Positions 38,207 to 46,341 of a stretch of DNA of 64,000 bases are shown here, one piece after another; within the stretch, counting starts at the first letter, position 1, and each line of letters starts with the position of its first letter. Made by a program: the position numbers and the translations under genes. Origin of the DNA: Asticcacaulis endophyticus (GTDB lineage: Bacteria > Pseudomonadota > Alphaproteobacteria > Caulobacterales > Caulobacteraceae); NCBI RefSeq assembly GCF_014652575.1, contig NZ_BMZB01000004.1, positions 248,001 through 312,000 of the forward strand, given 5' to 3'. The notes below the pieces were generated by a model. That model was not told the DNA's origin. It made no database searches and saw only the letters and a list, made by a program, of their open reading frames with translations.

Positions 38207-40627
38207 ATGTACCACAAGGGTTTGATAACGACTATGTCGGCAGAAGGTCATCAGGTTTTTGAGCGGAGCGCAGCGGGAAAATCTTCCGTGGCTTCGGATG
38301 TGCCTGAACCTAATGTCCCGCCGGGATTTCCGGCTGACCGGCCACCGGAAACGCCACCGCTCGATCCACCGCCAGAGACACCACCTCTTGATCCGCCGGT
38401 TGAAACGCCGCCGGTATCGCCGCCTACTGAACTGCCGCCGCCCGTTCAAGTGCGGCCCAAATTTCTGCGTCAGGTCGAGCTGATTGAGCGCGTAGCCGCC
38501 TATGATCCGACGGTGGATGAAGCCATGCTCAACCGCGCCTATGTCTACGCCATGCGGATGCATGGGGCGCAGCTTCGGGCGTCAGGCGATCCCTATTTCG
38601 CTCACCCGATCGAAGTGGCGGGGATTCTGACCGATTACAAGCTTGATGGCTCAGCGATTGCGGCTGCCTTGCTGCACGATACGATCGAGGATACGCCCGC
38701 GACTCGTGAAGAAATCGCCGCTAAGTTTTCAGAAGATGTGGCGCAACTGGTCGAAGGTGTGACCAAGCTCACCCGCCTTGAGCTTCAATCGGAATATACC
38801 AAGCAGTCGGAAAACCTGCGCAAGTTCATTCTGGCGATTTCGCGCGATATCCGGGTGCTGCTGATCAAGCTGGCGGATCGCACCCACAACATGCGCACCC
38901 TGCAATATGTGCCTGAATCCAAACGGGAACGTATTTCGCGCGAAACGCTTGAGGTCTATGCGCCTTTGGCGCGCTCCATCGGCTGCAACCGGTTTGCGAC
39001 GGAGTTGGAGGATCTGGCCTTCACCTACATCAATCCGACCGCCAAGGCCGCCATTGGTCGCCGGCTTGAGGACATGCGCGCCAAGAAAGGTGCTGTGGTT
39101 TCCCAGATCGCCAAGGACGTTAAGGAACGGCTCTACAAATACGGCATCAAGGCCGAAGTCTATGGTCGTGAGAAATCGCCTTATTCGATCTGGCGCAAGC
39201 TTCAGCGCAAATCGATCGGCTTTTCGCAATTGTCGGATATCTTTGCCTTCCGCGTTATTGTGGACTCAGAAGATGACTGCTACCGCGCTTTGGGATTGAT
39301 CCACCGCACATGGAGTTGTGTGGGCGACCGCTTCAAGGATTTTATCTCAACCCCTAAAAGCAACAACTACCAGTCCCTCCACACGACGGTGGTGGGGCAT
39401 AAGGGCACGCGGATTGAGCTTCAGATTCGCACGGAAGAAATGGACCGCGTTGCCGAAGAAGGTGTGGCGGCGCACTGGAACTATAAAAACCACGCCTACG
39501 GTTTTGACGAAGAAGCGGCGACCAAACGCGGTGGCCGCAACCCAATCAATAGTCTTAGGAATATCGTCCAGATTGTTGAAAATGGGGGAGATTCCGAAGA
39601 CTGGGTTGAACATGCCAAGATGGAAATGTTCCTCGATCAGGTGTTCTGTTTTACCCCCAAGGGCCGCCTGATCACCTTGCCACGCGGCGCCATGCCGCTT
39701 GATTTCGCCTTTGCTGTGCATACCGAAGTTGGCGAAACCGCCATCGGTGCGCTCATTAACGGCGAACACCGTCCTCTGCGTACGGTTCTGCAAAACGGTG
39801 ATCAGGTTGATATTCTGACCGGGGTCGAATCGCGCATTAATCCCGACTGGCAGTCTTTGACGATTACGGGACGCGCACGCTCAGCGATCAGGCGTAACAT
39901 CCGCCAGACCGAGCGCGAAGACTTCATCAAACTGGGGCGGGCGGCGATTGAGCGGGCGGCAGCTCAGGTTGATAAATCACTCAATGACATAAGCTGGCGC
40001 ACGGCGTTTGAGCGCTTTCAGGTGCCCAATCAGGACGAACTTTACGAACTGTGCGGACGCGGCAAAATCACACCGGTCAAGATTCTAGAGGCGGTCTTCC
40101 CAGGTCTTACCATACCCGCGTTGATGGCGACTGATGGCCTGACGCGAATCAAAGACGGTGAAGGCGCACGGGCGTTTGTTCGGGGTTCGGCTTTGCGTGA
40201 GCATCACCGTATCCGCTTTTCGCGCTGCTGCTGTCCGGTGCCGGGGGAGCGAATCGTCGGCATTGTTGAGGATGTCGATGTCCATGTCCATTCGATTGAA
40301 TGCGATACTCTGGAGCAATTTGAAGACAATAAGGATGTCTGGGTTGACCTGCAATGGACACTGAATGCCGAGAAAAACACCATCAGTGTCGCGCGTATTC
40401 GCGCCAATATGGAAAATAAGCCGGGCGTGCTGGGTATCACCTGCACATTAATCGGTGAAGCCAAGGGCAACATTATCAATATGCATTTGACGAATAATCA
40501 GGTCGATTTCCTTGACGTAGAATTTGAAATCGAAGTCATTGATGCTAAACACCTGACCAATATCAGCGCGGCCCTGCGCACTTGCCCCTCGGTCGAGAGT
40601 GTGGAGCGAATCCGGGGCAACGCCTAA
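38207..40627 (+). CDS. Bifunctional (p)ppGpp synthetase/hydrolase Rel/SpoT with proline-rich N-terminal extension
   Basis: Makes and degrades (p)ppGpp in the stringent response. After an extension, the usual enzyme starts near residue 87 (RQVELIERVAAYDP). The hydrolase HD site has HPIEVAGIL (about 133) and HDTIED (157-162); the synthetase has YSIWRKLQRKS, DRFKD (RxKD class of bifunctional enzymes) and NNYQSLHT. TGS (LPRGAMPLDFAFAVH) and ACT (MENKPGVLGIT) domains follow. The first 85 residues are not part of the family and contain three tandem copies of a PETPPLDPP-like unit (about 45-75). TAAGGA precedes the ATG at 38207, so the extension looks genuinely translated; MSAEGH at 38234 is an alternative start. 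Confidence 0.95.
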   Translation: MYHKGLITTMSAEGHQVFERSAAGKSSVASDVPEPNVPPGFPADRPPETPPLDPPPETPPLDPPVETPPVSPPTELPPPVQVRPKFLRQVELIERVAAYDPTVDEAMLNRAYVYAMRMHGAQLRASGDPYFAHPIEVAGILTDYKLDGSAIAAALLHDTIEDTPATREEIAAKFSEDVAQLVEGVTKLTRLELQSEYTKQSENLRKFILAISRDIRVLLIKLADRTHNMRTLQYVPESKRERISRETLEVYAPLARSIGCNRFATELEDLAFTYINPTAKAAIGRRLEDMRAKKGAVVSQIAKDVKERLYKYGIKAEVYGREKSPYSIWRKLQRKSIGFSQLSDIFAFRVIVDSEDDCYRALGLIHRTWSCVGDRFKDFISTPKSNNYQSLHTTVVGHKGTRIELQIRTEEMDRVAEEGVAAHWNYKNHAYGFDEEAATKRGGRNPINSLRNIVQIVENGGDSEDWVEHAKMEMFLDQVFCFTPKGRLITLPRGAMPLDFAFAVHTEVGETAIGALINGEHRPLRTVLQNGDQVDILTGVESRINPDWQSLTITGRARSAIRRNIRQTEREDFIKLGRAAIERAAAQVDKSLNDISWRTAFERFQVPNQDELYELCGRGKITPVKILEAVFPGLTIPALMATDGLTRIKDGEGARAFVRGSALREHHRIRFSRCCCPVPGERIVGIVEDVDVHVHSIECDTLEQFEDNKDVWVDLQWTLNAEKNTISVARIRANMENKPGVLGITCTLIGEAKGNIINMHLTNNQVDFLDVEFEIEVIDAKHLTNISAALRTCPSVESVERIRGNA

Positions 40628-40651
40628 CTTTTCAAGAGTACGGGCCTGTTT

Positions 40652-41239
40652 ATGACTTCCGAAGACGTTATCAATGAATTCCGCGCCGCGAATGCCTTGC
40701 GCGAAGGCCACTTTGTGCTGTCGTCTGGCCTACACAGCCCGATGTTTTTGCAAAAAAATCTGGTGTTCATGGATGCGGCCCGTTGTGAGCGGCTGTGTAA
40801 GGCGCTGGCTGAAAAAATCATCGCCACGGTCGGGCCGGTCGATCTGGCGATTTCCCCCGCAGTTGGGGGTATCATTCCGGGCTATGAGACGGCGCGCCAT
40901 CTGAAGGTCAACTCGATGTATGTTGAACGCGAAGGTGGGGCGTTTAAACTGCGCCGCGGCTTTTATTTTGAGCCGGGCGCTAAGATCGTTATGGTCGAAG
41001 ATATTGTCACGACGGGCCTGTCATCGCGCGAGTGCATCAAGGCCATTCAGGATCTGGGCGGTGAGGTGGTGGCGGCAGCCTGCATTGTTGATCGTTCCGG
41101 CGGGGAAGCCGATGTCGGCGTGCCGCTGATCTCGCTGGCCAGCCTTAAGGTTCCGGCATATCCGGCCGATCAATTGCCCGCGGACCTTGCCGCTATCCCC
41201 GTCGAAGACCCCGGCAGCCGTCGTCTGGCGAAAGCCTGA
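40652..41239 (+). CDS. pyrE: Orotate phosphoribosyltransferase
   Basis: Joins orotate to PRPP to make OMP in pyrimidine synthesis. 195 residues; the PRPP-binding motif [10 protein letters not shown] is at about 111-120, and [12 protein letters not shown] and [13 protein letters not shown] supply the orotate and catalytic loops. It starts 24 bases after the Rel/SpoT gene and is followed three bases later by pdxJ, so Rel, pyrE, pdxJ, acpS and lepB probably share a transcript. Confidence 0.95.
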   Translation: MTSEDVINEFRAANALREGHFVLSSGLHSPMFLQKNLVFMDAARCERLCKALAEKIIATVGPVDLAISPAVGGIIPGYETARHLKVNSMYVEREGGAFKLRRGFYFEPGAKIVMVEDIVTTGLSSRECIKAIQDLGGEVVAAACIVDRSGGEADVGVPLISLASLKVPAYPADQLPADLAAIPVEDPGSRRLAKA

Positions 41240-41242
41240 GCC

Positions 41243-42007
41243 ATGTCGCAGCGTATTCGCTTAGGGTTAAATATCGACCATATCGCGACGGTGCGGAATG
41301 CCCGTGGTGGCCATAGTCCTGATCCGGTTCGGGGCGCACGTCTGGCGATTGCGGCAGGCGTAGACGGGATCACGGCCCATTTGCGTGAGGATCGCCGACA
41401 TGTCCGTGACGGTGATATTACGGCCTTAGCTAATTTGTGTGACGAACTGAATAAACCGCTCAATTTTGAAATGGCGGTGACCGAAGAGATGCTGTCTCTG
41501 GCCGAAAATCTGCGACCCCATGCGGCCTGTCTGGTGCCGGAGCGCCGGCAGGAGCGCACGACCGAAGGCGGTCTGGATGTCGCCGGGCGGGTCGATGAGA
41601 TCGGTGCGGCCGTAGCGCGCTTGACCAAGGCGGGGGTCAGGTCGTCACTGTTTATCGCCACCGATCCGGCTCAGGTTTCAGCCGCCGAAGTCGTCAAAGC
41701 GCCAGTAGTCGAGTTCCACACAGGTGCCTTGTGCGACGCGTTCCGTGAAGGCGATATGGCGCTTTATGAAAAGGAATTGAAAGCCTTAAGGCTGGCGGCT
41801 GAGATGGCGCATAAGGCCGGTATCGAGGTTCATGCGGGCCACGGCATTGATTATGATACGGTGACGGCTATCGCGCAAATTCCGCAGGTAAAGGAACTGA
41901 ACATCGGCCACTTCCTGATTGGTGAGGCGATCTTTACCGGCCTTGAGACTTCGATCCACAAGATGCGCTTGCTGATGGATGCGGCCAGAGGCCTGACTTC
42001 CAGATGA
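41243..42007 (+). CDS. pdxJ: Pyridoxine 5'-phosphate synthase
   Basis: Final ring-closing step of the DXP-dependent vitamin B6 pathway. 254 residues with LGLNIDHIATVRNARGG at the start (Asn and His of the active site), HLREDRRHV near 47, PLNFEMAVTEEM near 73, and VHAGHGIDYDTV near 195. Its TGA overlaps the acpS ATG (ATGA at 42004-42007). pdxJ-acpS adjacency is widespread in proteobacteria. Confidence 0.97.
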   Translation: MSQRIRLGLNIDHIATVRNARGGHSPDPVRGARLAIAAGVDGITAHLREDRRHVRDGDITALANLCDELNKPLNFEMAVTEEMLSLAENLRPHAACLVPERRQERTTEGGLDVAGRVDEIGAAVARLTKAGVRSSLFIATDPAQVSAAEVVKAPVVEFHTGALCDAFREGDMALYEKELKALRLAAEMAHKAGIEVHAGHGIDYDTVTAIAQIPQVKELNIGHFLIGEAIFTGLETSIHKMRLLMDAARGLTSR

Positions 42008-42402
42008 TCGTCGGCATCGGCAATGACCTGGTTGATGCGCGCCGGATCGAAAGTTCAATTGAAAACTTCGGGGAGAAATTCCTCAACCGAATATTCACGG
42101 CTGACGAACAGGCTCGCGCGCAGGCGCATGTTAAACCGGTCTTATCTTACGCCAAGCGCTTTGCGGCCAAGGAGGCCGTGGCTAAGGCGCTCGGCACCGG
42201 CATCAGCGGGTTTCGATTTATCGATATCGAGGTGTTTAACAATGCCGCGGGAAAGCCCGAAATCATTTTGCATCGGGGGGCGCTGGAGCGCATGAAGGCG
42301 CTGGTCAAGCCCGATCATAATTATCACATCCACCTGTCATTGAGCGACGAATGGCCCTATGCCAGCGCCTATGCGGTGATTGAAGCCTTGCCCTTGCCAT
42401 AA
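42004..42402 (+). CDS. acpS: Holo-[acyl-carrier-protein] synthase
   Basis: Transfers 4'-phosphopantetheine from CoA to acyl carrier protein. 132 residues with the Mg-binding GIGNDLVDARRIE (about 4-16) and FAAKEAVAKALGTG (about 54-67) motifs. Translationally coupled to pdxJ. The acpS-lepB-rnc-era-recO order that follows is a classic alphaproteobacterial run. Confidence 0.96.
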   Translation: MIVGIGNDLVDARRIESSIENFGEKFLNRIFTADEQARAQAHVKPVLSYAKRFAAKEAVAKALGTGISGFRFIDIEVFNNAAGKPEIILHRGALERMKALVKPDHNYHIHLSLSDEWPYASAYAVIEALPLP

Positions 42403-42441
42403 TCTGTGGTTAGGTGAGGCGCAAGGTAACGGGGCAATACT

Positions 42442-43251
42442 ATGAGCGCGGAAGACAAGGTGGTCGAGGACGATATGGCAACGAGCAAGGGGAGCAGTGC
42501 CACCGGCGGCGCCAAAGAAGAAACCAGTGAGATCATCAAGACGGTCATCTATGCGTTGCTGATCACGCTCGTGTTCCGCACTCTGTTTTTCCAACCGTTT
42601 ACGATCCCGTCAGCGTCGATGGAGCCTAACCTTTACGAAGGTGACTACATCGTGGTCTCCAAGTGGGATTACGGCTATTCCAAATATTCGTTCCAGTGGC
42701 CGTTGCCGTTCATTAAGGGCCGGATCATGGAAAAAGCGGCCAAGCGTGGCGATATTGTCGTCTTCAAGCTGCCGCGTAATCCCAAGGTTGATTACATTAA
42801 GCGTGTCGTCGGTGTGCCGGGTGACCGGATACAGATGCGCCACAATCAGCTATATATCAATGATATCCCGGTGGCTGCCAAAAACCTTGGGGCGGTGACG
42901 CCGCAAATTAGCTACGACAGCCAGTACGCCACCAAGTATGAGGAAAGCTTGCCGGACGGGTCTACCCACTTTATGCAGGATCTGCGTACCGATGGCCCGG
43001 CGGATGACACGCCTGAATATATCGTGCCTGCCGATCATTATTTCATGATGGGCGACAATCGCGACAATTCGATCGACAGCCGCTACGCTATGGACGATCC
43101 GATCCAGCCGGGTGTTGATTTTGTGCCGGCCGAAAACCTCGAAGGGCGCGCGACCATGGTACTGGTGTCATGGAACGAAGGTTCCTCGATCTGGAAACCG
43201 TGGACATGGTTGAACCTGCGTTGGGACCGCCTGTTTAAATCCCTTAAGTAA
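42442..43251 (+). CDS. lepB: Signal peptidase I
   Basis: Inner-membrane protease that removes Sec signal peptides. 269 residues: a polar cytosolic tail, one transmembrane helix (about 34-52), and the periplasmic catalytic domain with S59 in IPSASMEP and the general-base K120 in DYIKRVVGVPGD; GDNRDNSIDSR (about 199-209) completes the family boxes. Only one membrane helix is present, against two in E. coli. Starting at 42442; an in-frame ATG at 42475 would shorten the tail by 11 residues. Confidence 0.95.
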   Translation: MSAEDKVVEDDMATSKGSSATGGAKEETSEIIKTVIYALLITLVFRTLFFQPFTIPSASMEPNLYEGDYIVVSKWDYGYSKYSFQWPLPFIKGRIMEKAAKRGDIVVFKLPRNPKVDYIKRVVGVPGDRIQMRHNQLYINDIPVAAKNLGAVTPQISYDSQYATKYEESLPDGSTHFMQDLRTDGPADDTPEYIVPADHYFMMGDNRDNSIDSRYAMDDPIQPGVDFVPAENLEGRATMVLVSWNEGSSIWKPWTWLNLRWDRLFKSLK

Positions 43252-43300
43252 ATTGCGGGTTTTGTTTTCTTTGGCGCGGGATTGGTGTATCTGACGCCCT

Positions 43301-43996
43301 ATGAACCTGAGACGATCCGCCCTCAGCGCCCTTGAGGCGCAACTGGGTTACGAATTTAAGGACAAGGCCTTGCTCGATCTGGCGCTTACCCACGCCAGCG
43401 TAGCCGAGGGCGCGCGTAAGATCGCTGACAATGAACGCCTTGAGTTTTTGGGCGATCGGGTTCTGGCGCTGATGGTGTCCGAAGCCCTGATGGAGGCCTT
43501 TCCTGACGCCAGCGAAGGGGAGTTGTCGCGGCGATTCCACAGTCTGGTCAGTCGCGAAACCTGCGCCGATGTCGCCAAAAATTTGGGTGTCGGCCCAGCG
43601 CTGCGGTTGGCGGCGGGGGAAACCAAAAGCGGCGGGCGCGAGAACCTGACTATTCTTGGCGATGCGTGCGAAGCCCTGATTGCCGCCATCTATATCGAGG
43701 CCGGGTTCGAGGGCGTGGTGCGTTTGTTCAAGCCGTTATGGACTGAGCGGATGCAGGCGTCCGGCAACAGCGTGCGCATCAACCCGAAATCTTATCTACA
43801 GGAATGGGCCGCCTCAAAGCAAAAGGCCCTGCCGAAATATTCTATCATTAACCGATCCGGCCCCGACCACGCTCCGGTCTTTACCATCGAAGTGACTGTC
43901 GACGGGCACCCCTCTCAATCCGCCACCGGGCGATCGCGGCAAGATGCTGAAAAAGCGGCCGCCCTTGGCTTTATCGAACGTGAAGGCTTAGCGTGA
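43301..43996 (+). CDS. rnc: Ribonuclease III
   Basis: Double-strand-specific RNase for rRNA and mRNA processing. 231 residues: the catalytic domain has NERLEFLGDRVL (about 43-54) and GDACEALIAAIYIEAG (about 119-134) with its Mg ligands, and the C-terminal double-stranded RNA-binding domain (about 160-230) ends GRSRQDAEKAAALGF. Its stop overlaps the GTG start of era (GTGA), giving tight coupling. Confidence 0.97.
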   Translation: MNLRRSALSALEAQLGYEFKDKALLDLALTHASVAEGARKIADNERLEFLGDRVLALMVSEALMEAFPDASEGELSRRFHSLVSRETCADVAKNLGVGPALRLAAGETKSGGRENLTILGDACEALIAAIYIEAGFEGVVRLFKPLWTERMQASGNSVRINPKSYLQEWAASKQKALPKYSIINRSGPDHAPVFTIEVTVDGHPSQSATGRSRQDAEKAAALGFIEREGLA

Positions 43997-44958
43997 CCGA
44001 ACATAACTCCTCTCATCGTGCCGGTTTTGTGGCCATTATCGGCGCACCTAATGCCGGCAAATCAACACTGGTCAATCAACTGGTGGGCTCAAAAGTATCG
44101 ATCGTCACCCAAAAGGTGCAGACGACGCGCTTTCCAGTGCGCGGCATTGCCATGCACGGGGATGCTCAGATCGTACTCGTTGACACACCGGGTATCTTTA
44201 AACCGCGCCGCAGGCTGGACCGTGCCATGGTTAAATCGGCCTGGGGCGGGGCGGAAGACGCCGATCATGTCGTGTTGTTGATCGATGCACCGGCTCAGAT
44301 CGCGGTCGAGCATCCGTCCGCTGATACGCCCAAAGCCACCGCCGCTGATCACCGCGCCGTCGAAGATGTGGCGGCGATTATTGAAGGCCTTAAACAATCG
44401 AACACCCGCGCCACGCTGGTGGTCAATAAGATCGATATGCTCAAGCGCGATAATCTGCTGGCGCTGGTCGACACACTTTATAAGGCCGACATTTTCGATG
44501 AGGTCTTTATGATTTCCGCCGAAAAGGGCTTAGGTGTTGCGGATCTGAAAGAGTCGCTGGCCAATAAGATGCCGCTAGGGCATTGGCTGTACCCCGAAGA
44601 CCAAGCCGCCGATGCACCCGCCCGTATTCTGGCGGCGGAAATTACCCGCGAAAAACTGTTCCTGCGGGTTCATGAAGAACTGCCTTATTCAGCCGCGGTA
44701 TCGACGACCGAGTTTAAGGACCTGCCTGATGGTTCGGCGCGGATCGAACAAGTCATTTTTGTTGAACGCGACGGTCAGCGCGCCATTGTGCTGGGTAAAA
44801 ATGGTCAGACCCTGAAATGGATCGGCCAGAAATCGCGTGAAGAACTGTCGAAACTGCTCGATCGTCCGGTGCATCTGTTCCTGCATGTTAAGGTCAATGA
44901 GCGCTGGACCGATGACCGCGCGCTTTACACCCAGTTCGGTCTGGAGTTTGAGTCCTAA
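43993..44958 (+). CDS. era: GTPase Era
   Basis: GTPase that binds the 3' end of 16S rRNA during 30S assembly. 321 residues from a GTG overlapping the rnc stop. G1 is GAPNAGKST (about 17-25), G3 DTPGIF, G4 NKIDML and G5 SAEKG; the KH domain holds VLGKNGQTLKWIGQKSR. Between G3 and G4 there is an extra polar stretch of about 20 residues (around 100-120, HPSADTPKATAAD) absent from E. coli Era; as I recall, Caulobacter Era has a similar insertion. Confidence 0.97.
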   Translation: MTEHNSSHRAGFVAIIGAPNAGKSTLVNQLVGSKVSIVTQKVQTTRFPVRGIAMHGDAQIVLVDTPGIFKPRRRLDRAMVKSAWGGAEDADHVVLLIDAPAQIAVEHPSADTPKATAADHRAVEDVAAIIEGLKQSNTRATLVVNKIDMLKRDNLLALVDTLYKADIFDEVFMISAEKGLGVADLKESLANKMPLGHWLYPEDQAADAPARILAAEITREKLFLRVHEELPYSAAVSTTEFKDLPDGSARIEQVIFVERDGQRAIVLGKNGQTLKWIGQKSREELSKLLDRPVHLFLHVKVNERWTDDRALYTQFGLEFES

Positions 44959-44963
44959 GAACC

Positions 44964-45701
44964 GTGTCTGTGCAATTTGTGGATGAAGCCATTGTGTTAA
45001 GCGCGCGCGGTCACGGTGAGACTGGCGCCATTATCCATGTGCTGACCCATGAACATGGTCATATCGCTGCCCATATCGCGGGGGGCGCGTCGCGCCGCAT
45101 GAAGCCGTATCTTCAGGCGGGGGCGCATGTTGAATTCAGCTATCGGGCGCGCAGTTCCGACCAGTTAGGCAGTGCTACGATTGAGCCTGTGGGCGAGGGG
45201 GCGTCTGATTTGCTGGATGATCCCCTAGCGCTTACAGGGCTTCAAACCGCCTGCCTTATGACGCAATATTGTTTGCCTGAGCGTGAGGTGCATGTCGGCG
45301 CCTATCATGCCTTGTCGGCATTGATGATGATTCTGCCGCACCCTGAGATATGGCCTGCGGTCTATGTGCGATTCGAGGCGGGTCTGCTTGAGGCGTTAGG
45401 GTTTGGCCTTGATTTATCAGCCTGCGCGGTCACGGGGGACCGGGATGATCTTATCTATGTCAGTCCCCGTTCCGGCCGGGCGGTGAGCCGAAGTGCCGGT
45501 GAAGCCTATAAAGACAAATTATTGAAATTACCTATGTTTATGTTGTCGTCGCAAGGCGGTGTGCAGGCTGGTGATATAGGTCTTGGGCTTGAGCTTACCG
45601 GGCACTTTCTGGAGCGGAACGTGTTTCATCCGCTCAATAAACCCTTGCCGGAAATCCGTGTGCGCCTTATGCAAACCCTGAGTGATTCAGGCTATATGTG
45701 A
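44964..45701 (+). CDS. recO: DNA repair protein RecO
   Basis: Loads RecA onto single-stranded DNA with RecF and RecR. 245 residues: an N-terminal OB fold with the family opening (DEAIVLSARGHGETGAIIHV), then a helical domain; the zinc cysteines of some RecO proteins are absent, as in many alphaproteobacteria. The start is GTG at 44964, five bases after era. End of the rnc-era-recO run; a 109-base gap follows with no clear terminator. Confidence 0.93.
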   Translation: MSVQFVDEAIVLSARGHGETGAIIHVLTHEHGHIAAHIAGGASRRMKPYLQAGAHVEFSYRARSSDQLGSATIEPVGEGASDLLDDPLALTGLQTACLMTQYCLPEREVHVGAYHALSALMMILPHPEIWPAVYVRFEAGLLEALGFGLDLSACAVTGDRDDLIYVSPRSGRAVSRSAGEAYKDKLLKLPMFMLSSQGGVQAGDIGLGLELTGHFLERNVFHPLNKPLPEIRVRLMQTLSDSGYM

Positions 45702-45810
45702 GCATTCGGGCGGCACAAAGTTGGTTGCTTTGTGAAATCCACCCTTTGGTAACCACTCACATGTCATAGTCCCGTTAATTATAATCTGACGGCGGAATGT
45801 CTAAATCTTG

Positions 45811-46272
45811 ATGACTTACAGCGAACAGCAATTGCGTGAGGCAAATGTCAATCCGGCGACGGGTTTGGCTACGGATTACCTCAACCTGTTCAACGAGGCC
45901 ATTATGCTGTTTGAAATGGGCATGGATATGCCTGACATGGCTGAGGAGCTAATGGACTGGCAGCGCCGGGACTATGTCAGTCACTTTGAAAAATCAGGCT
46001 TTGAGCAAAAAGACGTGGTAGTGCGGGCCTATCAAACGGCACCGGATGAGGTTCGTGCGGCCTTCGATGACTGCTGTGACAAGGCATTGGATACGTTTGA
46101 GTCGTCTATCCAGATATTGCTGTCGTCGCTTGAAACGCCTGTGGCCCATGAAGAGCTTGAAACCCGTCTGGCGGAGATGAAGGAACTGGTCACCGAGATG
46201 GATTCGCATATCCATGGCCGGGTCAAGCCTTCTGAAACCGACGCCCAGAGTGCGGTTGACGCACTGTTTTAG
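45811..46272 (+). CDS. Hypothetical acidic helical protein upstream of parC
   Basis: 153 residues from ATG 45811 (a TTG one codon earlier is in frame). The protein is acidic and methionine-rich (LFEMGMDMPDMAEELMDWQ) and looks almost wholly helical, with a probable coiled coil at about 100-140. I do not recognise the family. It lies between recO and parC on the same strand, 69 bases before parC. Codon use matches its neighbours, so it looks native. It could be a small regulatory or adaptor protein, but nothing in the sequence shows this. Confidence 0.75.
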   Translation: MTYSEQQLREANVNPATGLATDYLNLFNEAIMLFEMGMDMPDMAEELMDWQRRDYVSHFEKSGFEQKDVVVRAYQTAPDEVRAAFDDCCDKALDTFESSIQILLSSLETPVAHEELETRLAEMKELVTEMDSHIHGRVKPSETDAQSAVDALF

Positions 46273-46341
46273 GTCCACAATCCCCATAATTTAACAGGAT
46301 ACCTTTGCTTATAAGGGCGCAGCGCATTAATCTGTGTGGTT

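Noticed and set aside
44250-44360. Insertion in Era as a novel domain
   Set aside because: The polar stretch of about 20 residues is short and, as I recall, similar in Caulobacter Era, so it is probably a lineage feature.
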